In this document: positions 1-11,543 of the stretch, piece by piece
Layout of the letters: every line of letters begins with the position of its first letter
Position numbering within the stretch: the first letter of the stretch is position 1
Assembly: GCA_016710065.1 (NCBI GenBank)
Contig: JADJLP010000010.1
Span: 620,001-684,000, forward strand
Origin: Candidatus Ideonella esbjergensis
GTDB lineage: Bacteria; Pseudomonadota; Gammaproteobacteria; Burkholderiales; Burkholderiaceae_C
Length of the DNA: 64,000 nucleotides
Direction: 5' to 3'
Program-made: the position numbers and the translations under genes
Notes under the pieces: generated by a model
Databases searched by the model: none
Told to the model about the DNA's origin: nothing
Seen by the model: only the letters and a program-made list of their open reading frames with translations

Positions 1-3204
<3,204 letters not shown>

Positions 3205-3235
3205 GGTCTTTACTTTTATGAATGTCTGTGCGGGC

Positions 3236-3877
3236 TCAGACTATGCTGGCCGTGGCGAGCTTGGCGCCGAAACCGAGGAACAGGGTGCCCACGCCGGCCG
3301 AGGCCAGGCTGGCCGTGCGGCGCCGCGCCGCAAAGGCCGCCGCTAGGCGCGCGCCGGCGAAGATCAGCACCGACAGGTAGATGGCGCTGCAGCACTGGGC
3401 GATGGCACCCAGGCCCAGGAAGGTGAGCGCGGGCCAGGGGTAGGCGGGATCGACGAACTGGATGAAGAAGGACACGAAGAACAGGATGGCCTTGGGGTTG
3501 AGCAGGCTGATCACCAGGGCCTTGTGGAAGGGCTGCCGAAGGTCTTGCGCATCCGCATGGGCCGCGGGCAACTGGCCGCGCCAGCGCTGCAGCGCGCTCT
3601 TGAACAGTTGCAGCCCCACCCAGGCCAGATAGGCTGCGCCCACCACCTTGATGAGCAGGAACAGCGCCGGCAGGGCCTTGAGCAGCGAGGCCGCGCCCAG
3701 GGCCGCCAGCGTCATCAGCACCGTGTCGCCCACGAACACGCCGCAGGCTGCGGCGTAGCCGGTGCGCACGCCGCGCCGCGCCGCCACCGCGAGCACAAAC
3801 ATCGAGTTCGGCCCCGGCAACAGCACGATGGCGATCGTGCCCAGCAGGTAGGTGGTGAGGTCGGTGATGCCCAGCAT
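3236..3877 (-). CDS. leuE: LysE/RhtB family amino-acid exporter, leucine efflux type
   Basis: A 213-residue inner-membrane exporter of the LysE/RhtB family. The N-terminal signature IVLLPGPNSMFVLAVAARRG and the central LLNPKAILFFVSFFIQFVDP closely resemble E. coli LeuE, which exports leucine and related hydrophobic amino acids. Five to six hydrophobic segments are visible, and length matches the family (about 210 residues). It starts at an ATG 15 bp after the carA stop and ends 31 bp before carB, so it is embedded in the carbamoyl-phosphate synthase operon. The substrate is assigned from similarity only; LysE-type proteins vary in specificity, and an arginine- or pyrimidine-related substrate cannot be excluded given the position. 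Confidence 0.85.
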   Translation of the reverse strand: MLGITDLTTYLLGTIAIVLLPGPNSMFVLAVAARRGVRTGYAAACGVFVGDTVLMTLAALGAASLLKALPALFLLIKVVGAAYLAWVGLQLFKSALQRWRGQLPAAHADAQDLRQPFHKALVISLLNPKAILFFVSFFIQFVDPAYPWPALTFLGLGAIAQCCSAIYLSVLIFAGARLAAAFAARRRTASLASAGVGTLFLGFGAKLATASIV

Positions 3878-3892
3878 GGCGTCGTCGTGGCT

Positions 3893-5065
3893 TCAGGCCT
3901 TGGCCTTGGCCATCAGACCGGTGAACCGATCGAACAGGTAGGCGATGTCGTGCGGGCCGGGCGAGGCTTCCGGGTGACCCTGGAAGCAGAAGGCCGGCTT
4001 GTCGGTGCGGGCCAGGCCTTGCAGCGTGCCATCAAACAGGCTGATGTGCGTCGGGCGCAAATTGGCCGGCAGCGTGGCCACATCCACCGCGAAACCGTGG
4101 TTCTGGCTGGTGATGGACACGCGGCCATCGTCCAGGTCTTTCACCGGGTGGTTGGCGCCGTGGTGGCCGAACTTCATCTTGAAAGTCTTTGCACCCGAGG
4201 CCAGGGCCATGATCTGGTGGCCCAGGCAGATGCCGAAGGTGGGGATGCCGGTCTCGATCAGCTCCTTGGCTGCGGCGATGGCGTAGTCGCAGGGCTCGGG
4301 GTCACCAGGGCCGTTGGACAGGAAGATGCCGTCCGGCTTGTGCTTGAGCACCTCGGCCGCCGGTGTCTTGGCCGGGACCACGGTGACCTTGCAGCCGCGC
4401 TCGGCCAGCATGCGCAGGATGTTGTGTTTGACGCCGAAGTCGTAGGCCACCACATGGAACTTCGGGCCGGCCAGCACGCCGTAGCCGGTCGTGCCGTCTT
4501 CGCGCGCCAGCTTCCACTCGGTCTGGGTCCACTCGAAGGTCTTGGGCGAGGTGACCACCTGGGCAAGGTCCTGCCCGGCCATGTTGGGCGCGGCCTGGGC
4601 ACGGGCCACGGCGGCTGCCTTGTCGGCCTCGCTCACCTGGTGGCCCGCAGCGAAGGTGGTGATGCAGCCATTCTGGGCGCCGGTGGTGCGCAGCAGGCGG
4701 GTCAGGCGACGGGTGTCGACGTCGGCGATCGCCACCGTGCCTTCGCTCACCAGATACTCGGCCAGCGTCTGGGTGAGGCGGAAGTTGGAAACGCGAACCG
4801 GAAGGTCTTTGATGATCAGACCAGCGGCATGGACTTTGGTGGCCTCGACGTCCTCGGGGTTGACGCCGTAGTTGCCGATGTGCGGATACGTCAGGGTGAC
4901 GATCTGCCGGCAATAGCTGGGGTCGGTGAGGATTTCCTGGTAACCGGTCAGGGCGGTGTTGAACACCACTTCGCCCACGGTGTGGCCGGTTGCGCCGATC
5001 GAAGTGCCGGAAAAGACCGTGCCGTCTGCGAGTGCAAGGATTGCGGGGGGCAGTACGGGCAGCAA
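3893..5065 (-). CDS. carA: Carbamoyl-phosphate synthase small (glutaminase) subunit
   Basis: The 390-residue glutamine amidotransferase subunit hydrolyses glutamine and channels ammonia to CarB. The N-terminal CarA domain shows TALTGYQEILTDPSYCRQIV. The class I GATase domain shows the nucleophile-elbow motif TFGICLGHQIMAL, with the catalytic cysteine in GICLGH, and the His-Glu of the triad in FQGHPEASPG near the C-terminus. Length fits the family (E. coli 382). The likely start is a TTG at 5065 (LLPVLPPAILALADG), with a GGAG element about eight bases upstream; no in-frame ATG fits the conserved N-terminus better. It is the first gene of carA-leuE-carB. Confidence 0.97.
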   Translation of the reverse strand: MLPVLPPAILALADGTVFSGTSIGATGHTVGEVVFNTALTGYQEILTDPSYCRQIVTLTYPHIGNYGVNPEDVEATKVHAAGLIIKDLPVRVSNFRLTQTLAEYLVSEGTVAIADVDTRRLTRLLRTTGAQNGCITTFAAGHQVSEADKAAAVARAQAAPNMAGQDLAQVVTSPKTFEWTQTEWKLAREDGTTGYGVLAGPKFHVVAYDFGVKHNILRMLAERGCKVTVVPAKTPAAEVLKHKPDGIFLSNGPGDPEPCDYAIAAAKELIETGIPTFGICLGHQIMALASGAKTFKMKFGHHGANHPVKDLDDGRVSITSQNHGFAVDVATLPANLRPTHISLFDGTLQGLARTDKPAFCFQGHPEASPGPHDIAYLFDRFTGLMAKAKA

Positions 5066-5203
5066 GGGGGAACTCCGGTGTTCGCGCGCCCAGCCCGTGG
5101 GCCCCGTGCCATTGCTCGTTTCAGGGCAGCAGCGAAAGGCTCGGCAAGGTAGATAGGAAACGTGGGTTTCGCTGGACGGCTTGATCTAAGGGTAAACCTG
5201 TTG

Positions 5204-5232
5204 ATTGTAGCCGAACCGACCGCCACCGTCAC
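5204..5232 (-). promoter_or_regulatory. Putative sigma-70 promoter of carA-leuE-carB
   Basis: On the minus strand a TACAAT box (5204-5209) lies 17 bases downstream of GTGACG (5227-5232). This matches the -10 consensus at five of six positions and the -35 at four of six. Transcription would start near 5197 and leave a leader of about 130 nt before the TTG start of carA. I saw no clear attenuator or pyrimidine-regulator site by eye. Confidence 0.45.
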
Positions 5233-5331
5233 CAACATGGCGGCTGCGGGGGCACTAGAATCGCGCCCGCGCCGCCTCTTGAAATTCAAGGTGTCGGCAG
5301 CATCTGATTTGCAACCAATGGAGGTTCACCC

Positions 5332-6030
5332 ATGAACGAAAGCCTGCAAACCGTCACTGGCTTCAACACCAGCGCGGGCGCACTGGCCACCAGCCGAAAC
5401 CGCGTGCTGCGCAACACCTACTGGCTGCTGGCCGTGTCGATGATTCCCACGGTGCTGGGCGCCTGGATCGGCGTGCAGTCCGGCATCATGGCCGCCATGG
5501 GCCCGGGCATGAGCCTGGTGGTGTTTCTGGTTGGTGCGTTCGGCCTGATGTACGCCATCGAAAAGACCAAGGACTCCTCCACGGGCGTCTTCGTGCTGCT
5601 GGGCTTCACCTTCTTCATGGGTCTGATGCTCTCACGCCTGCTGGCAGCGGTGCTGGGCTTCTCGAACGGCGCCTCGCTCATCATGACCGCCTTCGGTGGC
5701 ACGGCCGTGATCTTCGCCGGCATGGCCACCCTGGCCACGGTGATCAAGCGCGACCTGTCGGGCATGGGCAAGTTCCTGATGGTGGGCGCGCTGCTGATCC
5801 TGGTGGCGGGACTGATCAACTTCTTTGTGCAGTCCAGTGCGCTGATGCTGACCCTGTCGGTGCTGTGCATCGCCCTGTTCTCGGCCTTCATGGTCTATGA
5901 CCTCAAGCGCGTGATCGACGGCGGCGAAACCAACTACATCAGCGCCACCCTGGCCATCTACCTGGACATCTACAACGTGTTCCAGAGCCTGCTGTCCATC
6001 CTGGGCATCTTTGGCGGCGAGCGCGACTGA
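5332..6030 (+). CDS. Bax inhibitor-1/YccA family integral membrane protein
   Basis: A 232-residue polytopic membrane protein. The first 25 residues are soluble, followed by about seven hydrophobic helices (for example NTYWLLAVSMIPTVLGAWIG and the last LAIYLDIYNVFQSLLSILGI). The C-terminal sequence SALFSAFMVYDLKRVIDGGE with NYISATLAIYLDIYN is the hallmark of the BI-1/YccA/TMBIM family. E. coli YccA interacts with the membrane protease FtsH; other members are calcium-leak channels. A strong GGAGG lies eight bases upstream of the ATG. A UUCG-capped terminator follows the stop codon, so the gene is probably monocistronic. It is divergent from carA across a 266-bp region. Confidence 0.92.
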   Translation: MNESLQTVTGFNTSAGALATSRNRVLRNTYWLLAVSMIPTVLGAWIGVQSGIMAAMGPGMSLVVFLVGAFGLMYAIEKTKDSSTGVFVLLGFTFFMGLMLSRLLAAVLGFSNGASLIMTAFGGTAVIFAGMATLATVIKRDLSGMGKFLMVGALLILVAGLINFFVQSSALMLTLSVLCIALFSAFMVYDLKRVIDGGETNYISATLAIYLDIYNVFQSLLSILGIFGGERD

Positions 6031-6054
6031 CCATCACGGCTCATCCCTCGCAGC

Positions 6055-6078
6055 AAGGGGCTCTTCGGAGCCCCTTTT
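6055..6078 (+). terminator. Rho-independent terminator after the BI-1 gene
   Basis: A perfect nine-base-pair stem (AAGGGGCTC with GAGCCCCTT) closed by a TTCG tetraloop and followed by T residues, 25 bp after the stop codon of the BI-1 gene. The hairpin is textbook in form; the T tract is short. It ends 19 bp before the next start codon. Confidence 0.85.
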
Positions 6079-6097
6079 CCATGCGCAACCCGCCGCC

Positions 6098-7330
6098 ATG
6101 ACCACGCCCAACTGGAACCTCGCCCTGCAGGACCTGCCCACCCGATGCGATGTGCTGGTCGTGGGTGCAGGCCCCTCAGGCAGTGCCTGCGCCAAGCTGC
6201 TGGCCGAGGCTGGGAAGCAGGTGGTGTTGGTGGACGCACAGGCCTTTCCACGCGACAAGGTGTGCGGCGATGGCCTGGTGCCCGACACCCATGCCGCCTT
6301 GCAGCGACTGGGGCTGTTGGACGCGGTGCTTGAGCGCGCGCGGGCGGCCAAGACAGCCCATTGCGTGGCACCGAGTGGCGGCGCCATAGATGTACCAGGT
6401 GCACTGGCCGTGCTGCCTCGGCGCGAGTTGGATGCCATCCTGTGCGCCGCAGCGGTGAAAGCCAGCGCCGTCATGGCTGCGCCAGTCCGGTTCGATGCAC
6501 CGTTGCGCCACGCATCGGGCCGCGTCACGGGCGCCTTGCTGAGCCAATCGGGTCAGACCCGTGCCGTGCAAGCCCACTGGCTGGTGCTGGCCTCTGGTGC
6601 CGCGCCTGCGACCCTGTTGGCTGCTGGAGTGTGTGAACGCCGCACGCCCAGCAGCATGGCCCTGCGGGCCTACGTGCGTCACACCGGGACAAGCCTGAAC
6701 AGCCTGCACTTTGTCTGGCATGCCAGCCTGCACGGGGGCTATGGATGGGTCTTTCCAGGCCCGGGCCACAGCTTCAACATCGGCGTTGGCGTGATGGCCA
6801 GCGCGCGCGAGGCCGCCGGCAGCAACGGCAAGCGGCCCCAGAACCTTCGCAGTCTGTTTGAAACCTTTGTTGAGGTCGATCCTCTCGCTCGCCAGCTTTG
6901 GCGGGACGGCGAACACCTGAGTGAACTCAAGGGCGCGCCATTGCGATGCGACCTGGACGGATCCCTGTGGACCACACCCGGCCTGCTGGTGGTGGGCGAT
7001 GCTGCGGGCGCCACCTACTCATTCACCGGCGAGGGCATCGGCAAGGCCATGGAGACCGGCATCGCCGCAGCGGAATGTTTGATCGCGGGGGGCGACGACC
7101 CGGCCATCGCAGCGGCCTACACCACCCGCCTGCACGCGCTGAAGCCGCGCTTCGACATGTACCGCAAGGCCGCCAGCTTCAACCGCCACCCCTGGCTGCT
7201 GAGCCTGCTGGTGTGGCGCGCCAAGGGCAGCCCGCGCATGATCGCACGCTTTGCCGACATCCTGGGCGAGCGCCGCATGCCGGGCACGCTGCTGTCATGG
7301 CGCGGCGTGCGCGCCCTCTTCCGTGGCTGA
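6098..7330 (+). CDS. FAD-dependent oxidoreductase, geranylgeranyl-reductase-like
   Basis: A 410-residue flavoprotein. The N-terminus has the dinucleotide-binding motif CDVLVVGAGPSGSACAKLLA (GxGxxG), followed by the FPRDKVCGDGLVP segment typical of the geranylgeranyl-reductase/halogenase-like branch of the group A flavin monooxygenase superfamily. The second FAD motif LLVVGDAAGATYSFTGEGIG is near residue 310. These enzymes reduce isoprenoid chains or act in menaquinone and lipid metabolism; the substrate here is unknown. The ATG at 6098 (MTTPNWNLALQD) is preferred over upstream in-frame codons because they lie in the terminator of the previous gene. Its 3' end overlaps the convergent rlmD by 36 bp. 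Confidence 0.85.
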   Translation: MTTPNWNLALQDLPTRCDVLVVGAGPSGSACAKLLAEAGKQVVLVDAQAFPRDKVCGDGLVPDTHAALQRLGLLDAVLERARAAKTAHCVAPSGGAIDVPGALAVLPRRELDAILCAAAVKASAVMAAPVRFDAPLRHASGRVTGALLSQSGQTRAVQAHWLVLASGAAPATLLAAGVCERRTPSSMALRAYVRHTGTSLNSLHFVWHASLHGGYGWVFPGPGHSFNIGVGVMASAREAAGSNGKRPQNLRSLFETFVEVDPLARQLWRDGEHLSELKGAPLRCDLDGSLWTTPGLLVVGDAAGATYSFTGEGIGKAMETGIAAAECLIAGGDDPAIAAAYTTRLHALKPRFDMYRKAASFNRHPWLLSLLVWRAKGSPRMIARFADILGERRMPGTLLSWRGVRALFRG

Positions 7331-8707
7331 GTCCTCCAACGCCCGCACCGGTCTGGTTGGGTCAAACTCGAAAACTGCCATGCTTTCCACGTGGGCCGTG
7401 TGCGGGAACATGTTCACTGCACCGGCCGCCACGCAGCGGTAGCCGGCCACGTTCACCAGCAAGCCGGCATCGCGCGCCAGGGTGGCCGGGTTGCAACTCA
7501 CGTAGACGATGCGCTGCGGCGGTACCCAGCCTGCACGCGGTGTGGTGCGCAGGTCGGCCAGGGCCTTGGCCAGCGCGAAGGCGCCCTCGCGCGGCGGGTC
7601 CACCAGCCATTTGTCGGCGTGGCCAAAGGCCATCAGGTCGTCCGGCGTGATCTCGAACAGGTTGCGGGCCTCGAAGCGGGTATTGGAGGTCAAGCCGTTG
7701 CGCGCCGCGTTCTCACGCGAGCGCGCCACCAGGGTCTCGCTGCCCTCCACACCCAACACCTCGCGTGCCAGCGTGGCCAGCGGCAAGGTGAAGTTGCCCA
7801 GCCCGCAGAACCAGTCGATCACCCGCTCGCTGGCCTGCGGCGCCAGCAGGCGCAGGGCCCGGCCCACCAGCACTGTGTTGATCTGGTGGTTCACCTGGGT
7901 GAAGTCGGTGGGCTTGAAGGGCATCACCACGCCGAACTCGGGCAAGCTGTAAGCCAGCTCCGGCCCACCAGCATCCAGCAGGTGCACGGTTTCGGGGCCC
8001 TTGGGCTGCAGCCACCATTGCACGCAGTAGCGGCGACCAAAATCGCGCAGGCGCTCGACGTCGGCCGCCGAGAGCGGCTCCAGATGCCGGAGCACCAAGG
8101 CCGTCACGTTGTCACCCGCAGCCAGTTCAATTTGCGGCAGGGTGTTGCGGGCCTCCATGGCACCGATCAGTTCGCGCAACGGCATCAGCATGTCGCTGAC
8201 GCGGCGCGGCAGCACATGGCACTCGCGCATGTCGGCCACATAGCGCGACTTGCGCTCGTGAAAGCCCACCAACACGGTCTCTTTCTTCGCCACATGTCGT
8301 ACCGAGAGCCGGGCCCGCAGGCGGTAGCCCCAGGTCGGGCCTTCGATGGGCCGCAGCATGGTCTCGGCCTTGACCTTGCCCAGGTGTGCCAGGTTGTCCT
8401 CCAGCACGCGCTGCTTGATGGCCACCTGCGCGGCACCGTGCAGGTGCTGCATCTTGCAGCCGCCGCAGGCGCCAGCATGCAGGCCGAAGTGCGGGCAGCC
8501 AGGGCGTACGCGCTGTGAACTCTCATGGCGCAGTTCACGCAGCGTGGCCTGCTCCCAGTTGTTCTTCTTGCGGCCCACATCCACCAGGGCCTGCTCGCCC
8601 GGCAAGGCGCCCTCGATGAAGACCACCTTGCCTTCGCTGTTGCGGGCCACGCCCTGGGCTTCGATGTCGAGTGAATCGACGCTCAGCCATTCGTCCTTCT
8701 GTGTCAT
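7295..8707 (-). CDS. rlmD: 23S rRNA (uracil-1939-C5)-methyltransferase
   Basis: A 470-residue SAM-dependent RNA methyltransferase of the RlmD/TrmA family. The N-terminal TRAM domain (residues about 5-60) precedes the iron-sulfur cysteines (CPHFGLHAGACGGCKMQHL), and the catalytic domain carries VIDWFCGLGNFTLPLA for SAM binding. The nucleophile motif IVYVSCNPATLARD near residue 415 contains the catalytic cysteine. Length fits E. coli RlmD (433) plus a C-terminal tail. The ATG at 8707 lies only about 26 bp from the end of the group IIC intron, so the intron now separates it from its former upstream region. Its last 36 bp overlap the convergent FAD oxidoreductase gene. Confidence 0.95.
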   Translation of the reverse strand: MTQKDEWLSVDSLDIEAQGVARNSEGKVVFIEGALPGEQALVDVGRKKNNWEQATLRELRHESSQRVRPGCPHFGLHAGACGGCKMQHLHGAAQVAIKQRVLEDNLAHLGKVKAETMLRPIEGPTWGYRLRARLSVRHVAKKETVLVGFHERKSRYVADMRECHVLPRRVSDMLMPLRELIGAMEARNTLPQIELAAGDNVTALVLRHLEPLSAADVERLRDFGRRYCVQWWLQPKGPETVHLLDAGGPELAYSLPEFGVVMPFKPTDFTQVNHQINTVLVGRALRLLAPQASERVIDWFCGLGNFTLPLATLAREVLGVEGSETLVARSRENAARNGLTSNTRFEARNLFEITPDDLMAFGHADKWLVDPPREGAFALAKALADLRTTPRAGWVPPQRIVYVSCNPATLARDAGLLVNVAGYRCVAAGAVNMFPHTAHVESMAVFEFDPTRPVRALEDSATEEGAHAAP

Positions 8708-8774
8708 GGGGCGGGATTATCGTGTGCCAAAAATCGGGATAGGAGCCGATCATCGCTGACCGGACCCCTCCCAC

Positions 8775-8808
8775 ACCACCCGGCATGCGGGTCCGCACCG
8801 GGCGGTTC
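8775..8808 (-). ncRNA. Group II intron domain V (ribozyme core)
   Basis: A 34-nt hairpin on the minus strand. The outer arms AACCGCCCGG and CCGGGTGGT pair around a two-base bulge, and the inner TGCG pairs with CGCA. The CGC triad is in the 5' strand. The apical loop reads GACC rather than the usual GNRA form, a small oddity. Confidence 0.8.
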
Positions 8809-8820
8809 GAGAAGTTGAGG

Positions 8821-10190
8821 TCAGGAGAATCTCGGAACTCCCAGGCGGTCGAAGTAGGCAATGGGCATCAGCATGTTCAGCCCCATGCGGCTGTTGCGCC
8901 ACCAGCGTCTTGCGTTGCCAGCAATGCGTGCAGCCAGGTCCACGCTCGCACCCAGCTTGCGCAGCTCGCGCAAGATCGTCCTCCCGCGCCGCCACTGCTT
9001 GAGCTGCACTGCCCGCAATCGGTGCCTCAGCCATTCGTCGAGTTCGCGTAAGACCTTGGGGGTCTGCGCCAGCCGGAAGTATGCCTTCCAGCCCGGCGCG
9101 TAGCCACGCAGGTCTTCGGCGATCTGTTCGAGGCTTCGGCCTCGCGTGCGGCGTGTCAGTTGCCGGATGCGCTCGCGCAGCTTGTCCAGGGCCGGTGTTG
9201 CCACCGCCCGTTTCGCTTCGTCCTGGTACGCCCAGAAGCAATAGCCCAGGAACTTGCGCCCCCAGACTTCGGCCACCGCCGTCTTGGACTCGTTGACCTT
9301 CAGCGCCAGCCTCGCGTAGCACTCGCGCAGCGCTTGCAGCACCCGCTCGCCCGCCTTGGGGCTCTTGACGTAGACGTTGCAGTCGTCGGCGTAGCGCACG
9401 AACCTGTGGCCCCTGCGCTCCAGCTCCCGATCCACCTCGTCGAGCAGCACGTTGGCCAGCAGCGGACTCAGCGGCCCGCCCTGCGGCGTACCCTCCACCC
9501 TCTGGCTGTGCACCCCGTGCGCCAGGATGCCCACCTGCAGGTAGCGACGGATGAGCCTCAGCACCCGCTTGTCTGCAATCCGCTTGGCCAGCCGGTCCAT
9601 CAGAATGTCGTGGTTGACGCGGTCGAAGAATTTCTCTCCAAATCCACGTCCACCACTACGTGATGGCCTGCCTGCACGTACTGCTGCGCCTTCAACACCG
9701 CGCCATGCGCGCTTCGCCCCGGCCTAAAGCCGTAGCTGTGCTCGCTGAACGTCGGGTCGATGAGCGGCTGCAACACCTGCAGCAGCGCCTGCTGAATCAA
9801 TCTGTCCACCACGGTCGGTATCCCCAGCTCGCGTGTCCCGCCTCCCGGCTTGGGAATGCCCACGCGGCGTACCGGCGCGGGCCGGTAGCTGCCATCGAGC
9901 AATCCCGCCCGGATGTCGGGCCACGCTTGCTTGAGGTGCTCGCCCGTCTCCAGCACCGTGCGTGCGTCGACGCCGGCACTGCCCTTGTTGGCCTTCACGC
10001 GTTTCCACGCGCGGGCCATGTTCTCTCTGGCCAGCGCCTGCCCCAGCAGGTCGCAAGCCCCACAGTCCGTTTGTGCATGCCGCGCCAGTTCGGCTTCATC
10101 GCTCACGCCTTCGCACGCGGCTTCACCGCGTCTTGCCCCCGTGCGCCCCGGTTTCCCGGGCTTCTGATGCAGTGCCCCACCAAGCAACAT
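8821..10190 (-). pseudogene. ltrA: Group II intron reverse transcriptase/maturase, frameshifted
   Basis: Two reading frames together encode one intron reverse transcriptase. The first (10190 to about 9630) holds the RT0-RT3 part, including GSAGVDARTV, GIPKPGGGTRELGIPTVVDR and HSYGFRPGRSAHGAV, ending in VVVDVDLE. The second (about 9628 to 8821) resumes at KFFDRVNHDILMDRLAKRI and contains GTPQGGPLSPLLANVLLDE and the catalytic RYADD, then the group II maturase X domain (GYAPGWKAYFRLAQ). The junction shows GAGAGAAATTC where GAGAAATTC would keep the frame, a two-base GA duplication. Either the gene is inactivated by slippage or this is an assembly error. No endonuclease domain is visible, as expected for class IIC. 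Confidence 0.88.
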
Positions 10191-10571
10191 GTCGCGTGAC
10201 TGTCCCTCTCGTTCGGCCCTTCACCAGGCAACCCCGGCTACTACGGCCTCTGCTGACTTCTGGCTCCGCTTCATCAGCGTCGGGCTTTCACCCACAAGGC
10301 CAGATCTCCCCAGGTAAGAACCCGATCCGTCACCGCACAACCGCCGCATTTACGTCGCCTGGCCCTTGGCCACGAGAGCTTCGCAGTCGCTTGCCTGCTC
10401 GCCCTGGCCGGCGCCGCCTCCGATGCGGTTCGTGTACCTCGGCTCACGGTTTACGCTCCACGCTTCCTCCCCACGCTCGGTCGCCCTCACGCAGTTGCGC
10501 TTCGCTTGCCTCGCTGTGGCCAGCTCGGCCGGGGACTTGCACCCCGAAGATCGCGCCCATGCTGGGCGCAC

Positions 10572-10595
10572 AAACAAAAGCCGCCAGGAGGCGGC
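10572..10595 (-). terminator. Rho-independent terminator of surE-pcm-nlpD
   Basis: On the minus strand GCCGCC and GGCGGC pair around a TCCT loop, followed by TTTTGTTT. It begins 22 bp after the nlpD stop codon. The group IIC intron starts at the base immediately after the T tract. Confidence 0.88.
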
Positions 10596-10616
10596 CTCTG
10601 CGCGCAGATCGGGTGC

Positions 10617-11543
10617 TCACATCCGGCCGGGCAACAGCTTGATCGGGTCCAGCGGGTTGCCCAGGCGGCGGATCTCGAAGTGCAGCTTGACCCGCTCCGA
10701 ATCGGTGGCCCCCATCTCGGCAATTTGCTGGCCCTTGCGCACCTCCTGATCCTCCTTGACCAGGATGATGCGGTTGTGGGCATAGGCCGACACGAAGTTG
10801 TCGCGGTGCTTGAGGATCACCATGTTGCCGTAGCCTCGGTAGGGGCCTGCGAACATCACGATGCCCGGGGCCGATGCGGTGACAGCATCGCCCGCCTTGC
10901 CAGCGATGTCGATGCCCTTGCTCATGGCATTGTCGAAGCTGACCACGATGGGCCCGGAAGCTGGCCAGCCCCACTTGATGTCGGCCTCAGGCTCCTTCGT
11001 CGCGGCTGCAGCCGAGGCCGTGCCCCTGACGGCGCTGGCGGACGATGCCACCGCGCTGGCTTCACTGCTGGGCGCAGCCGGCGCCGAGGCGGCGTCCTTG
11101 GCCTCGAGGGGCTTGGTCTCCACCCGGCTGGAGGTGACCGGCTTGGTGATGGCAGCGGTTTCACTGCCCGGTTGCGGCGCCAGGCGCAGCGACATGCCGG
11201 GCTCGATCAGGTTGGGGTTGTCGAGGTTGTTCCAACGAGCCAGATCGCGCCAGGAAATCCCGGTTTCGCCCTGAATGCGCAGCAAGGTGTCGCCTGGCTT
11301 GACCAGGTAGGCAGAACCTGTCGAGGTTGTGGCGTTGCCGGCTGCGGGGCTGGGCTGGGCCGCCGGGCGCGTCGCTACATTGGGCTTGACTGCTGGCTTG
11401 CCTGCAGCCGGCCTTTCTTCCACCGGCGCATGGTTTCGGGTGGACGAGCAACCCGCCAGCCAGAGCGCAGCAAGGCAGCCTGCCCAAATGACGAATCGGC
11501 TCGGGCGCAACTGAGTCATGGTTCTGGTTTTCCCTGAATTCAC
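10617..11543 (-). CDS. nlpD: NlpD-type LysM/LytM lipoprotein, amidase activator
   Basis: A 308-residue envelope lipoprotein. The signal peptide ends at a lipobox (WLAGCSS), giving a lipidated cysteine near residue 32. A LysM domain (YLVKPGDTLLRIQGETGISW) binds peptidoglycan at residues about 78-122. After an Ala/Ser-rich linker comes a C-terminal LytM (M23) domain. That domain has GIDIAG, SAYAHN and LHFEIR in place of the zinc ligands of active M23 peptidases, as in E. coli NlpD, which activates the amidase AmiC instead of cutting peptidoglycan itself. The GTG at 11543 overlaps the pcm stop codon (GTGA) and has AGGGA at good spacing; an ATG eight codons later is the alternative. It is followed by its terminator, not by rpoS. 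Confidence 0.92.
   Translation of the reverse strand: MNSGKTRTMTQLRPSRFVIWAGCLAALWLAGCSSTRNHAPVEERPAAGKPAVKPNVATRPAAQPSPAAGNATTSTGSAYLVKPGDTLLRIQGETGISWRDLARWNNLDNPNLIEPGMSLRLAPQPGSETAAITKPVTSSRVETKPLEAKDAASAPAAPSSEASAVASSASAVRGTASAAAATKEPEADIKWGWPASGPIVVSFDNAMSKGIDIAGKAGDAVTASAPGIVMFAGPYRGYGNMVILKHRDNFVSAYAHNRIILVKEDQEVRKGQQIAEMGATDSERVKLHFEIRRLGNPLDPIKLLPGRM

Larger units (their letters stand above)
8733..10571 (-). mobile_element. Group IIC intron, inserted behind the nlpD terminator
   Basis: About 1.84 kb, read on the minus strand. The 5' end at 10571 begins GTGCGCCCAGCATGGGCGC, the class IIC start, and reads on into a typical domain I. A 34-nt domain V lies at 8775-8808 with the CGC catalytic triad, and the element ends in CCCGAT near 8733. 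The encoded reverse transcriptase lies inside domain IV. The upstream exon ends with the nlpD terminator stem and its TTTTGTTT tract, with the intron starting at the next base. This is the known target preference of class IIC introns. The 3' boundary is placed within one or two bases. Splicing ability depends on the RNA fold, which looks intact by eye, but the maturase gene is frameshifted. Confidence 0.9.

Noticed and set aside
3524..5152. A 542-codon plus-strand frame opposite leuE and carA
   Set aside because: Antisense to two well-conserved genes, with a low-complexity product.
9600..9640. Programmed frameshifting in the intron maturase
   Set aside because: There is no slippery heptamer or downstream stimulatory structure that I can see; a simple GA duplication explains the change.
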